Shown here in pieces: positions 1-11,550 of a stretch of 64,000 bases of DNA. The notes beneath the pieces were generated by a model, which worked only from the letters and a program-made list of their open reading frames with translations, was not told where the DNA came from and made no database searches. Position 1 is the stretch's first letter; each line of letters opens with the position of its first letter. The stretch is from Flaccisagitta enflata (taxonomy: Eukaryota; Chaetognatha; Sagittoidea; Aphragmophora), in NCBI GenBank assembly GCA_965153355.1, contig OZ231126.1, positions 96,038,001 through 96,102,000 of the forward strand. Reading direction: 5' to 3'. The position numbers and the translations under genes were made by a program.

Positions 1-65
1 TGACCTCGTTCCACTCGAATCGCGTGTAGACGAGATTGTGATGGCGCTGGACATCGGAAAGACCT

Positions 66-92
66 TTCAAAACGAGGAAACAGAGAGAGAGA

Positions 93-179
<87 letters not shown>

Positions 180-221
180 GCAAATAGAAAGACAGATAGA
201 CGGATAGACAGACATGCAGAT

Positions 222-270
<49 letters not shown>

Positions 271-276
271 AGAGAC

Positions 277-307
<31 letters not shown>

Positions 308-363
308 TATTGACAAATAGAAAGACAGACGAGACAGATACACAGAGAGACAGAGAGACAGAT

Positions 364-420
<57 letters not shown>
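66..420. repeat. compound (GA)n / (GACA)n microsatellite
   Basis: Three long runs of GA separated by GACA-type tetranucleotide stretches and short unique spacers. Long open frames across it only read RE/SL dipeptides and are not genes. Confidence 0.97.
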
Positions 421-421
<1 letters not shown>

Positions 422-670
422 AAACTCCGAGGGCTATATTTTTTGCCAATGTTGCAGATTGAAACGGCTTTATTTTGCTTACTCTCAGCATAAATAAAGC
501 CTGAGATAAAATGATGGTGATTTAGGTGATTTAAGGTCGGCGCAGTCGCAAATCCCATGCGAAATCTCCCATCTCTCTCTCTCTTTTTCTGTCGTTCTGT
601 TATTTTTTTCTTGTGTACAACTTTGTAGATCCATTTAAGGCATGGCAAGTTTTTACTCTTCTTTTTCTTT

Positions 671-742
671 TTAGTCGCGGACACGCGACTCTATAACCCA
701 CTTTGGTCCGTCGGTCGGTCTGTCGTGTATACGGCCTTGTTT
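671..742 (-). repeat. family A element, minimal deleted copy
   Basis: On the minus orientation it opens with the T-run and hairpin AGTCGCGGACACGCGACT (673-690), keeps a short GTCC/GTCG tract and ends with the GGCCTTGTTT end. The middle (GCCCACCC block) is missing, so only about 70 bp remain: both ends plus a tetranucleotide core. Confidence 0.85.
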
Positions 743-842
743 CTTTATAAGGCTGACAAAGTTCCACCAGCTAGTCAAAGGCCCAGCTTGCCAGAAACCT
801 GGCTCATTCTGGGCTTCTTCACTGGATAATGTTTACTAAGTC

Positions 843-1250
843 TAAGATAGCAAAATTTCAAAAATCTCATGACCGCAACCAAGATTTGTATCCTTTCTTA
901 TTTTGTAAGACACCCTGGCCAACAAAGTTTACATCTAATGACTGCAACCACATGTTGTACCCTTTCTGTTTTTGTAAGACACCCTAGCCAACATAGTTCA
1001 CATCTAATGACTGCAACCACATGTTATACCCTTTCTTTTTTGTAAGACACCCTGGCCAACATAGTTTACATCTCATGACTGCAAACACATGTTTTACCCT
1101 TATTTTTTGTAAGACACCCTGGCCAACATAGTTTACATCTAATGACTGCAACCACATGTTGTACCCTTTCTTTTTTGTAAGACACTCTGGCCAACATAGT
1201 TTACATCTAATGACTGCAACCACTTGGTGTTCCCTTTCTTTTTCAAAGAG
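843..1250. repeat. 68-bp minisatellite, about 5-6 units
   Basis: The unit carries AAGACACCCTGGCCAACATA, then TTTACATCTAATGACTGCAA and a pyrimidine-rich tail. AAGACACC-type starts fall at 907, 976, 1044, 1111 and 1179, a spacing of 67-69 bp, with a few substitutions per unit. No coding potential beyond a repetitive frame. Confidence 0.9.
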
Positions 1251-1346
1251 CTTTTCCTCTTTCAGTCTCTCGTTAGATGGATAGTTAAGTATTTACTCGG
1301 AAGGCAATAGGGGATACTGGCATGGATACATCAAAGGATTGCAAAG

Positions 1347-1353
1347 TGAGAGA

Positions 1354-1440
<87 letters not shown>
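1347..1440. repeat. (GA)n microsatellite
   Basis: Nearly pure GA dinucleotide run with one GATA interruption. Confidence 0.97.
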
Positions 1441-1443
<3 letters not shown>

Positions 1444-2040
1444 CAGAGAGAAAGACAGTCTCGTCGATAGGATAGACAAACAGAATGACACACGCACAAA
1501 ATGGAAGTTATACACATGCAGGAAAACACTAGCAGTGAGTGCGTCATAACTGGCAGACGGGCAGATGGACAGACAGACAGACAAACTGGACACACTGCCA
1601 CAGTGTAGTATCAGCATAAGATTGAAAGAAAAAAAGAAAAAAAAAAGACAGAACGAAATAAAAGAAACAGAAGACTAAGACAAATAGAAAACCCCAGACA
1701 GTCAAACATATGGGCAGAAAGTGAGTCAGAAACTATTCTGGCCCATAGAGCGCTACGCGTCGTTTAACATAAGGAATCGAGAACGCAAAGGAAAGGATGA
1801 ACATGAAACCAAAAGTGATGGAAGAGAACGCGGAAAAAAGTGTTAGAAAAATCTTGTTTCCGGTTTTTCCACAGAAAAAAAAATGAAAAAGATAGATGAA
1901 TAAAAAAAACAAACAGTGGCTGTCGCCAAAAGATGTGAATTGCAGGTATTTAGTTATGATGCATTGTTTTAAAGAAGAGAAATTTAAAAAACAAATAATA
2001 CAGCATAGAATAAAACTAAGTGTAAATGAAAAACAACATA
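1441..2040. other. unassigned purine-rich spacer
   Basis: A-rich on the plus strand with GACA-like clusters near 1560-1590. The open frame in the opposite strand at 1733-2047 reads low-complexity F/L/S residues. I see no gene, terminal repeat or RNA here. Confidence 0.5.
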
Positions 2041-2660
2041 GAGACAAAACCTATTGTAGGGGAAAGACGTCATGAAGACAAAATCCAGTATTTAGGTAAA
2101 ACTGCAGAAAGTCAAAACCCAGTGTAGCTGTGGGAAAAAGACAGCAGAAAAACAAAACCAAATGTAGGGGAAAGACGTTATGAAGACAAAACCTAGTATT
2201 AGGAAAACACAGCAGAATTTCAAAACCAAATGTTGGGAAAAGATGGCAGAGAGTCAAAACCTAATGTAAGAGAGAGACGGTAGAAAGACAAAACAAAATG
2301 TAGAGGAAAAATGGCATGAAGACAAAACCCAGTATTAGGAAAAGACGGAAGAGAGTCAAAAGCTAATATAGAGGAAAGACGGCAGAGAGTTAAAACCTCA
2401 TAAAAGGGAAAGACGGCAGAGAGTCAAAACTTCGAACGAAAAAAAAAAAAGTAGAGTCATGGGGTGATGCTAAAGTGAATTGCTAAAGCAATTCACAATA
2501 AGGGAAAGACAGCAGAGATACAAAATCCTATAGGAGGGAAAGAACGCAGAGATACATAACCCTATAGGAGGGAAAGACGGCAGAAAGACAAAAGCCCGGA
2601 AAGAAAAAAAAGGATAAAAAAGTAAAAAGTAGACTCATGGGGTGATGTTAAAGTGAATTG
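2041..2660. repeat. degenerate 35-60 bp tandem repeat with an embedded hairpin
   Basis: Repeated variants of GGAAAGACGGCAGAGAGTCA and AAAACCNANTRTAG run for about 600 bp with irregular spacing. Twice (about 2475-2497 and 2651-2673) the array carries GTGAATTGCTAAAGCAATTC, a palindrome with 9-bp arms and TAAA loop, preceded both times by a TCATGGGGTGATG block. The duplicated hairpin unit suggests it belongs to the repeat rather than arising by chance. Confidence 0.7.
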
Positions 2661-2673
2661 CTAAAGCAATTCA

Positions 2674-3028
2674 CAACAACCAGAAGGTTGGGACATCAAC
2701 AGGTAAAGATTTTCATCTAATCATCCCATTTGGCAATCTATGGTAGTGACAGTGAGTCGGTCTCATTAGCGATCAATCTGTATCTTCTGTTTTAATGTGT
2801 TTTTAAGTGGGTTATGTTTTTGGGTTAGTGATTGGGTTAGGGTTATGGATGGGGTGGGTTTTAGGGTTAGGGCCAGGGATAGATTTGCCCATGGGAGAAA
2901 AAGTCCATGGATTAACTTTACTAACATTACCCCAATGGTCATAAGACCTTAATACTTAAAAAAAGTTGATGTCGCTTATCTATGTATCTATACATGTCAA
3001 CAACTAAGACCCAAAACTGTCAAAAGAA
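2674..3028. other. unassigned spacer with GGGTTAG-rich stretch
   Basis: Holds an irregular G-rich stretch at about 2810-2880 with a few TTAGGG and GGGTTAG words, too degenerate to call telomeric. Otherwise I see nothing. Confidence 0.4.
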
Positions 3029-3167
3029 AAACAAGGCCATATACACGGCAGCATTAGTCGCGGACGGGTGGGCAGGAGCGGAAAACCTCTAAAAAGAACT
3101 TTGTTACCGACGGACGGACCGAGGGACCAAAAAGTGGCTTATAGAGTCGCGTGTCCGCGACTAAAAA
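3029..3167 (+). repeat. family A element, short full-ended copy
   Basis: Begins ACAAGGCCATATACACGG, has the distal block AGTCGCGGACGGGTGGGC, a short GGAC tract and ends in the hairpin AGTCGCGTGTCCGCGACT (3145-3162) followed by AAAAA. Both the distal block and the hairpin read CGCGGAC on one strand, whereas most copies read CGCGTGC: an example of matched ends. Confidence 0.9.
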
Positions 3168-3325
3168 CTAGAGAACGATTTGTTTAACAAAGCTTACCTG
3201 TTTATCCAAGAGAGTGTTCATGTGGAAAGGAGAGAAATTTGGGAAAGTAGGCAAGAAAAATGAAAGGAATTAGATAAGGAAAACCAGAGAATATGTATAA
3301 TTGTAATATCTGGTCTGGTTTAAGA

Positions 3326-3374
3326 AGTAACTACTACTAACTACTAACTACTAACTACTGACTACTAACTACTA
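3326..3374. repeat. (ACTACTA)-type short tandem repeat
   Basis: About seven copies of a 7-bp unit with one G substitution. Confidence 0.85.
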
Positions 3375-3533
3375 ATAAGAAGAAATCAAATAAACATTTT
3401 AGTCACATGCGCCCAGATCTTAAAGTCAATTTTTGGTTCGTCCATTGGTCCATTGGTTCATTGGTCAAATTTGTTGATTGCGGCGGAAAGTAACCAGGAT
3501 AAGAGAGTTATACATAAAAGTAATGAAAACAAT

Positions 3534-3717
3534 GCTGGATACAAGGCTATCCTTGTCACATGCGGATAGGCAGGGACAGTGATAAAAAAAGGTTATTAGG
3601 GCATATGGGCAGGAGCTGTGAGCTGAAAAGGCTCAAAAATGCAAAAAAGCATAAGGGGAAAAACGGACGAACAGAAAAAAAGACGGGATGTAGAGTCGCG
3701 TAGTACACAATTAGAAA
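3534..3717 (+). repeat. family A element, degenerate copy
   Basis: Recognisable TGGATACAAGGCTATCC start, GGCAGGGACAGTGAT and GGGCAGGAGCTGT blocks and the GTAGAGTCGCGTAG end. The right arm of the hairpin has decayed (TACACAATTAGAAA), so the stem no longer pairs fully. Confidence 0.8.
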
Positions 3718-3886
3718 CATATGATGACAGCCACAGACAAAAATACGAAGCCATTCCCTACAAAAACGATTGCGCGGCTGCGCGGCTAACCAAAAAGAAA
3801 AAGAGAACGATAAAAAAAGAGCAAAGAAAAAAGAACATATCTCCAAATTCTTTGACAGTGCTCTGATAAAAAAAGACATAAAACAT

Positions 3887-4193
<307 letters not shown>

Positions 4194-4387
4194 GGCTATC
4201 TAAATAGAGCACGTGTCTAGAGGGTGTCTAGAGACAAAGAGAGGGAGGAACGAGGCAGGAGAGAGACAAAAAGAGGGAGAAGAGAGGGGTCTCGAGAAAG
4301 AGAAGAAGAGAGGGGAAGAATGGGCTCTTCCCTCGTAGTGATCACGCGGCTCAATTATTCCCTCTCGTTCACCCACGCATGTTCTCT

Positions 4388-4482
4388 TGTCTTCTTCTTC
4401 TTCTTCTTCTTCTTCTTCTTCTTCTTCTTCTTCTTCTTCTTCTTCTTCTTCTTCTTCTTCTTCTTCTTCTTCTTCTTTCTCG
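4388..4482. repeat. (TTC)n microsatellite
   Basis: About 30 uninterrupted TTC units, followed by a degenerate TTC/TCG tail to about 4505. Confidence 0.97.
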
Positions 4483-4556
4483 TCTTCTTCTTTTCCTTCT
4501 TCTTATTTGTGCGCTTTAGCGGTGCTCCACTGTACACAGACAATCACATTTTTTGA

Positions 4557-4625
4557 CTTGATCACCATGGACCGACACACGGACGAACAAAGCCTCTTTT
4601 AGAGTTGCATGATCGCAACTAAAAA
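4557..4625 (+). repeat. family A hairpin end, variant A3
   Basis: Only the hairpin end is visible: GGACCGACACACGGACGAAC tract, AAAGCCTCTTTTAG, then AGTTGCATGATCGCAACT (4603-4620) and AAAAA. The stem reads AGTTGC/GCAACT rather than AGTCGCG/CGCGACT, so both arms changed and pairing is kept. Confidence 0.75.
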
Positions 4626-4780
4626 TTTGGGTTCCCAAAATTGATGTGCAAAGAGGAAAGAATATCTGTATAGAATATTTGTACAATGATATTTAGGTAA
4701 AACATCCGCATATAGTGCCTCTTAAGTTTTAGATGTTTATATGATCACATATATACAAACGAGTTTCCTTTGATCATTTG

Positions 4781-4873
<93 letters not shown>
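4781..4873. repeat. (CAA)n microsatellite
   Basis: About 31 pure CAA units. Confidence 0.97.
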
Positions 4874-5017
4874 TTAAGGTTGCTACCATCAGCAACAACA
4901 TCATCATGAGTCTTATGAACAGGTTCCAATCGAGGCATACTTACTTTTGAATTTGAACAAGAGTCAAATGCCTTTCAATGGATGAAGAAGATTTACTTCC
5001 ACCTGGGTCCCATTACC

Positions 5018-5224
5018 AACAAGGCCGGATACACGGCTGCCGAAGTCGCTTGCAGGTGGGCAGAAGCCATATTTGAGGTCACCAGACCATTTGGGCAGGA
5101 GCAGTGAGGTCAATGAAATAAAATTGTAAAAAAAAGTAAAGTGTGACCAACCGACCGACCAACCGACCGACCGACCGACCGACGGACAAAGCGGGTTGTA
5201 GAGTCGCGTGCACGCGACTAAAAA
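5018..5224 (+). repeat. family A element, full copy
   Basis: Full-length copy of the version with ATTTGAGGTCACCAGACCAT and AAAGTAAAGTGTGACC before the (ACCG)n tract. Hairpin AGTCGCGTGCACGCGACT at 5202-5219 followed by AAAAA. Its distal block reads AGTCGCTTGCAGGTGGGC. Confidence 0.93.
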
Positions 5225-5225
5225 T

Positions 5226-5642
5226 GTTTAAAAAAAAAAGCATAATATTCTTTTTACTTTTCTAGTTAAAAAGTTAACATAACGTCACTTTTTTTAACAT
5301 CTATTTTAAACTTGTATCCTTCGATCCCTCAATCCGAGTTCCATGTCTCAAGTCAGAACAATGGAAACTGTTCATAGACTCAGCATTTTTCACAGCTGAT
5401 TGCGCCGTCATCGCCTTTATCGATAAAAATCATCGATCATCGATCATCGCCAGCAGAGACAGCCAAGCTAATAACCCATAAGTAACTTTACTATGGAAAA
5501 ATATGCAGCAAAAGTAATTATAACAACAACAACAACAACAACAACAACTCTCTATATTTCTAGGACAATTGAATAAAAAAGTGGGCGTTATTTGTGTACT
5601 AAACATTATACGTAAAATCTGTGCTTTAGATTAAAATTTCTC
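5226..5642. other. unassigned AT-rich spacer
   Basis: Contains a small ATCATCG repeat near 5430-5455 and (AAC)9 at 5521-5549. No gene or terminal repeat seen. Confidence 0.5.
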
Positions 5643-5698
5643 CAAGGCAACTCGATGCGTCATCTGCATGATATCATAAGATGCCTAATGGACGCACT

Positions 5699-5736
<38 letters not shown>

Positions 5737-6030
5737 AAGACAGATGGACGGACGGATGGATGGACAGACGGACGGATAAACGGATGGATGGATGGATGGA
5801 TGGATGGATGGATGGATGGACGGACGGACGGACGGACGGACGGACGGACGGACGGACGGACGGACGGAAGGACGGACGGACGGATGGACGGACGGACGGA
5901 CGGACGGACGGACGGGGGCACAGGGGAACGGGCGGACGGACGGATGGATGGATGGATGGATGGATGGATGGACGGACCAACCGACCGACCGACAGACCTT
6001 CTTATAGAGATGCGATGACGCATCTAAAGA
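5643..6030 (+). repeat. family A element, variant A2 with expanded GGAC/GGAT tract
   Basis: Starts CAAGGCAACTCGATGCGTC and ends in the hairpin AGATGCGATGACGCATCT (6008-6025) followed by AAAGA. The hairpin and the distal block share GATGCG, where standard copies share AGTCGCG. The core has expanded to about 300 bp of GACA, GGAT and GGAC units (5697-5990), a microsatellite born inside the element. The open frames in it (MDGRTDG and PSVRPSV repeats) are not genes. Confidence 0.88.
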
Positions 6031-6382
6031 GGCGTTTTACGATTTCTTGCATCGCAAATCATGTTTGGGATAGTGGACACAATCACACACACTCATGCAT
6101 AACAGAAATCGAGGTGTCTTTTGTTTTAAATGAACATGACCCTAATTTGCATAATGGCTCTTATTTCCTTGGAGAAGTAGTCAATTCATAAAAAAAGCTT
6201 CACATCATCTTGAGAAAGCAAGTATTGGAATAGAATTAAAGTTTTACGTAGCCTTTTAAACATTGTTTTTCATTCGGTAGCTATATATTTGAATTTCTCT
6301 AAAAATTTGAGAAAAAAAATGCAGGCTTCTTTGCTGAGCAGCCGACTGTGCAGCAGGTAAAGAAAGATTTAGAAAAATAACA
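6031..6382. other. unassigned spacer
   Basis: AT-rich, no gene recognised. From about 6325 weak similarity to the reverse complement of 7010-7075 suggests that the adjacent fold-back element may extend outward here in decayed form. Confidence 0.4.
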
Positions 6383-7006
6383 AGGCACTGCTTTCTGACA
6401 GAGGATTTGTGACAAGAACGATATCACTCCGGGTTTTTCTGCATTTTTGTGTAGGTCATAGGCATACAAATCAAGAACTGTCCAGTGGAAAATCATCCCT
6501 AGAGCGCATTTTGAAAAAAAGTCAAAAATTAATGATTTTTAGCTTCATTATAGATGAATAACTTTGCAGGTTGGTCTGACTAATTTTTTGACAGTATATT
6601 ATCAATCCTGATCTAATTCCCTTTCATTTGATAGGTCGCACTATATGGTTTTAAAAAGAAATAACATTTTCTTTTTTTTTTGCCACCGTTACAAAAATTG
6701 CAACGGTGGCCTAAAATTGGAAAATTTAATTTTTCATCAAAACCATATAGTGCGACCTATCAAATGAAAGGGAATTTTATCAGGATTAACAATATGCTAT
6801 CAAAAAAAGTGTCAGACCAAACTGAAAATTTTTTTGTGAAAAATGAAGCTAAAAATAATAATTTTTTGACTTTTTTCAAAATGCGCTCTAGGGATGATTT
6901 TCCACTGAATGGTTCTTGATTTGTAAGCCTATGACCTACACAAAAATAAAGAAAAACCCGGAGTGATATCATTCTTGTCACAAATCTTCTGTCAGAAAGC
7001 AGTGAA
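6383..7006. mobile_element. fold-back element, family D copy 1
   Basis: Left arm (about 6385-6681) and right arm (about 6711-7004) are inverted copies of each other around a central hairpin GCCACCGTT...AACGGTGGC (6682-6710). Outer words include ACTGCTTTCTGACAGA and TAGGTCATAGGCATACAAATCAAG-like sequence; the inner word is AATTCCCTTTCATTTGATAG. No transposase is encoded. A second element with the same inner word lies at 43310-44212. Target duplications could not be set because the outer boundary is blurred. Confidence 0.85.
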
Positions 7007-7134
7007 GGAACAAAAAAGTACGATGATTTTCAGGGAGCCTTCAGCAAAATGCGCTGCCCTCCCCTTTGGTCCTGACTGCTATGCCACACGAAAGTAGTCG
7101 ACAAACAGTATTCGCTCTGCCTTAGAAGCTGGAA

Positions 7135-8974
7135 CCTCTGATGCCAACTTAGCTTCTAACCTTCCAGATCTAGCTACTAAAAGAGGTGCCTTAGCTACTA
7201 AGTTAGGCATCTGGAATTTAACTATTTTTTTAGCTACTTTTTGGTCAAAAATTTAGCTACTAATTAAAACAGGTTATATCACAAATTAGGGGCTAGAATC
7301 TATGCTAAAGAAGGTCAAAATCTGGTCTAAGAGCCATTTTGAGTATAAGTTAAAGCTTAATTAAGCTTATTCAAAATCTGATATAGGCTATTCTTAGGCT
7401 TAAAAGAGGCAGGAAGGGTGAACACAGGAAAATTCACCCGTATTTTGAAGAATATTGGAAAAAAATGTGAAGTGGTATAGTTTAATCCTTTAATGATTGC
7501 TTAGCCACCTACAGATTTTGGTTATTAAGAGGATTTCCATTATTTCTAGTCAATGAAATAGATAAAACAAACGGTTAGGCAGGGGCAGTTATGCAAAAAC
7601 TGCTCCTAATTCAGGATTATGACATATGAACCAACAGACCTGCTGACCTACCAAGTCGCACAAGTCTTTAACTAAAGATATGCAGGGTACAAATCTCATA
7701 ACAATAGTGGCAGATTTTCATCACACTTTGACCTGGTATAGCCAGATATAACTGTCCTAACCAACGGACCAACACATGGCAGGTCAGAGTATCCAGGGGA
7801 GCAATCTATACTAGTAACCCATGTTTAAACATAGGTCATTAGTATTTTATTCAGGGGTGTATAAAGTTGAGCGGCCTTTGATTTCTCTCCCCCTGGTTTC
7901 CCTGCCAGGTGGAAAAATGGTTTGATTTTCTACCCCATAGAGTGTAAATATAGTATAAATATAAAAAAAAAAAACCATGGCAAAAAAAAAAACCGTACAT
8001 GGCGGTTTCTGATGCCTTTGACCGGCTTAGCCTCAATGAAAATACAAAAAATCAGTGACCGTTTGAAAGATCTTCGAAAGTTCTTCAAATCTAGACCAAG
8101 CTGAAAGTTATAGCTCAATTTGTTTAGAAATAGCAACAGTTTGAAGTGAGCATCCCCATAATATGTCAATTGAAGGTATTCAGTATTTCTAGTTCTGTCT
8201 TTAAAAGCATAAAAAACATATCTGACAAATGGAAACTGAGAAAAATTTAAGGGAAATGGAAAATATAACTCATTATCTACAAAATGGCGCAAAGCAGACC
8301 TTTTTAAGTCAATCCGTTTAGAAATGGTAATCAAATAAAGACTTTTAGTCCATGAATTCAAGTTAGTAAAAAACACCATATCTGGCAGATTTCAATTTGA
8401 CACTTTTTTTTTCAAATTAACATAACTTCTAAAGTTTTCAAGTTAAAATTTCGTTCGACAACTCAGATGAAAGATTTTTCAAAGCTCTTTAGAATGGTCA
8501 TAGATTTTATGTACTTTTTCAAAAGCAGCACCAAGTTATGGTAGAAATAAGCAATGTACGATTTTTTTTTTGGCCATGGTTATAATATAGTGTTGCAGTA
8601 GTCAAATACTATCTTTTAGAACTGTCAGAAGTGTAAAATTTGCTAAAATTTTATTTTTTTCTCCTTTTCCACCCTATGGTTTTCTTCCCCGTCTCCAAAA
8701 CCTTTGATTTTATTCCCCCTTATGGGGGGAGGGGAATACTCAACTTTATACACGCCTGATTTTATAACCTTAGAAATTGAAAGAATAATGCATGATGGTC
8801 CAGAGTAAAAGAATCAGTGTATTTATCATCAATTCCAACCTATATTTCCCTATCTAGAACAAAAAATGAATCTGGCTACTAATCTGGAATGTTCAAACAA
8901 ATATTTAGCTACCATCTGGAAGGCAAGTGCATTCCATCAGGAATTTTGAGCCCAGGACAGGTTGGCATCAGAGG
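7135..8974. mobile_element. inverted-repeat element with 6-bp direct repeats, interrupted by a hAT MITE
   Basis: Ends are CCTCTGATGCCAAC (from 7135) and its reverse complement (to 8974). A second patch (CCTTCCAGAT.TAGCTA) is also inverted near both ends. CTGGAA lies immediately outside on both sides (7129-7134, 8975-8980), a candidate 6-bp target duplication. After removing the insertion at 7852-8758 the element is about 925 bp and has no coding region. The superfamily is not identified. Confidence 0.7.
7852..8758. mobile_element. non-autonomous hAT-type transposon
   Basis: Terminal inverted repeats CAGGGGTGTATAAAGTTGAG (left) and CAGGCGTGTATAAAGTTGAG (right, reversed). They are flanked by ATTTTATT (7844-7851) and ATTTTATA (8759-8766), an 8-bp target duplication with one mismatch. 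A CAGGG start with 8-bp duplication is typical of hAT. The interior is AT-rich and holds no transposase; subterminal regions both contain CC-rich blocks. It is inserted inside the element at 7135-8974. Confidence 0.85.
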
Positions 8975-8980
8975 CTGGAA

Positions 8981-9298
8981 CGAGCGTTATCTGTTTTTCC
9001 GACGGTTTCTAGAAAATAGATGAGGTTCGAGGAACAAGTCCAGCATTCTAACATTTGGTAGAGGAACAAGACCAATGTTCTAATATGGATATTCATTTTT
9101 CCTGTTGAATCGCTCTAAATACCAAAATATGGTACACTGAAGGTACCTAGTATTTACAAAAGGTGATCTTTCTCAACTTTTTAGTCACAATTTTGGTGGC
9201 GTAAGGATTCACCCATCAAGAATCCAAGGGTTAAAAAAAATGCTCAAAAACTGGACAAACCGTAATTTTCGTTGCTCCAAATCAGTAGTGCAAGCCGA
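8981..9298. other. unassigned spacer
   Basis: Holds a short imperfect duplication (GAGGAACAAG.CCA..TTCTAA) near 9027-9085. No gene or terminal repeat seen. Confidence 0.4.
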
Positions 9299-9809
9299 TT
9301 TTTAGTCGCGTGCTACGCGACTCTATAAGCCACTTTTCGGTTGGTCGGTCCGTCAGTCGGTCCGTTGGTCGGTCGGTTGGTCCGTAACAAAACTGTTTAA
9401 AAGGCTTTTTACATAAAATAAAGACATTCTAAATGTTTTTGAATGTTTTTAAGGCATTTATAAGCCTCTATAAGCCACTTTTTGGTTGGTCAGTTGGTCT
9501 GTCCATCTGTTTGTCTGTCCGTCACAAAGTTGTTTAAAGGGTGTTACAGCCAATTTAAAGACATTTTAAATGTTTTTGAATGTTTTTTATTCATACACCT
9601 CTATAAGCCACTTTTTTGTCCGTCTGTCTGTCCATATGTCCGTCCGTCTGTCTGTCTGTCTGTCCATTGGTTTGTCATGCAGTTGTTTTTAAGACTTTTT
9701 GTTGCTAGTTCCAAGGTCTTTTTAAATGTTTTAGTCTGTTCATCTGTCTGTCTGCCTGACTTTTCTGAAAGTGCCAACGCACGCGACTTAGGTCTTATGA
9801 CCTTGTTTT
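9299..9809 (-). repeat. family A element with three internal tandem units
   Basis: Opens TTTTTAGTCGCGTGCTACGC and closes with CGCACGCGACTTAGG and CCTTGTTTT. Between them a unit of about 130-170 bp is repeated three times; each contains CTATAAGCCACTTTT, a GTCC/GTCTG tract, a TGTTTAA patch and AAATGTTTTTGAATG. Central tandem repeats next to a tetranucleotide core are a known trait of Pearl and DINE-type elements. Confidence 0.85.
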
Positions 9810-9831
9810 CTCTACAGAAGGAACCATCATA

Positions 9832-10201
9832 AGAGGTGTGAAGGGATCAAAAGTGTAGCACCCCCCACTTACAGATATCACCACTGCTTATATTTCTTTA
9901 CTTTGGGTATAGGGCTATACCTTAGGTGAATACAATTTTTTTCATCTAGGTGATTTTTGAAATTTTATCAAAAACCTTTCAAAATCTCTAATTCTTCCTA
10001 TCTTTAAGGGGTTTTGAAAAGGCCCAGATTTTAGCATAAAATGGTCAATTATAGCGATTCTACGAGGAGTCTCAAAAAGCCTGGATGATAAAATTTGTCT
10101 TTACCCATGGTATAAACCACTGTTCAGAGTAAAAGAGAGGAAGCATAGGTGTGGTCTGTAGGGGAGGGAGGTGATTAAACTTTTGGTCTCTTCACACCGC
10201 T
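9832..10201. mobile_element. MITE, probable Tc1/mariner type
   Basis: Left end AGAGGTGTGAAGGGATCAAA, right end (reversed) AGCGGTGTGAAGAGACCAAA, with further subterminal similarity. TA lies just outside at 9830-9831 and 10202-10203. About 370 bp, no coding region. The repeat also matches one to three bases further out, so the TA reading is an inference. Confidence 0.7.
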
Positions 10202-10281
10202 TATAATGGTGCGTTCTGTAGTTTATCCACCGATCCTTTCTTTTTCGTTTAATATCTTCAAACGCACAAAACTCTTTCTAG

Positions 10282-10457
10282 TTTTTAGTTGCGTGCTACG
10301 CGACTCTACACCCCGCTTTGTCGGTCCGTCGGTCCGTTGGTCCGTCCGTCGGTCCGTCCGTCGGTCCGTCTGTCGGTCCGTCCGTCCGTCGGTCCGTCGC
10401 AAATATGGCGCCTGCCCACCCGCACGCGACTGGGGTAGCTGTGTATCCGGCCTTGTT
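10282..10457 (-). repeat. family A element, minus orientation
   Basis: T-run, AGTTGCGTGCTACGCGACT hairpin (one G:T type mismatch), a long GTCC/GTCG/GTTG tract, ATGGCGCCTGCCCACCCGCACGCGAC-type distal block and GTGTATCCGGCCTTGTT end. It is head-to-head with the next copy, 5 bp apart. Confidence 0.93.
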
Positions 10458-10462
10458 CTTGT

Positions 10463-10665
10463 AACAAAACTGGATACACGGCTATCCTAGTTGCGTGCGG
10501 ATTGGCAGGGGCAGTGATCGAAAAGGTCACTGGTGAATTTGGGCAGGAGAATGGAGTTCAAAAGGCTGAGAAACGCCGAAAAAGTAAAATGGGGACCGAC
10601 TGACCAACCGACAAATAGACAGATGGACAAAGCAGGGTGTAGAGTCGCATAGGACTCGCTAAAAC
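10463..10665 (+). repeat. family A element, plus orientation
   Basis: Full copy of the version with AAACGCCGAAAAAGTAAAA before the tetranucleotide tract. Distal block AGTTGCGTGCGGATTGGC; hairpin AGTCGCATAGGACTCGCTAA is partly decayed. Forms an inverted pair with the copy at 10282-10457. Confidence 0.92.
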
Positions 10666-10777
10666 TCTCCTCAAAACTTCGGTTTATCAATTTAGATATC
10701 ATATAATTAAAAAAGAATAAACTTTTTTTCCTCAAGTAAGGCCTTATTTCTTCCTCTATTGTATCTATTTTTGGTAC

Positions 10778-10975
10778 AAATAAAGACGGATACATGGCTA
10801 CCCTAGTCGCTTGTGGGTGGGCAGGGGCCGTAATTGAGGTCACCAGATCATTTGGGCTGGAGCAGTGAAGCCAAAGACCGCAAAAAAAAAAAAGTAAAGT
10901 GTGACGGATGGACCGACGGACCAACGGACAGACCGGCAAAGGGGGGTGTAGAGTCATGTAGCACGCGACTAAAAA
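10778..10975 (+). repeat. family A element, full copy
   Basis: GACGGATACATGGCTACCCT start, AGTCGCTTGTGGGTGGGC block, A-run, GGAC/CGAC tract and AGTCATGTAGCACGCGACT hairpin end followed by AAAAA. Confidence 0.92.
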
Positions 10976-10991
10976 TCCGAAAGAAATTATG

Positions 10992-11550
<559 letters not shown>

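Noticed and set aside
671-742. Family A hairpins as transcription terminators
   Set aside because: A GC hairpin followed by an A- or T-run resembles a bacterial terminator, but it is the conserved end of a dispersed repeat in a eukaryotic genome.
2810-2880. Interstitial telomere repeat (TTAGGG)
   Set aside because: Only a few scattered GGTTAG/TTAGGG words with no regular 6-bp period.
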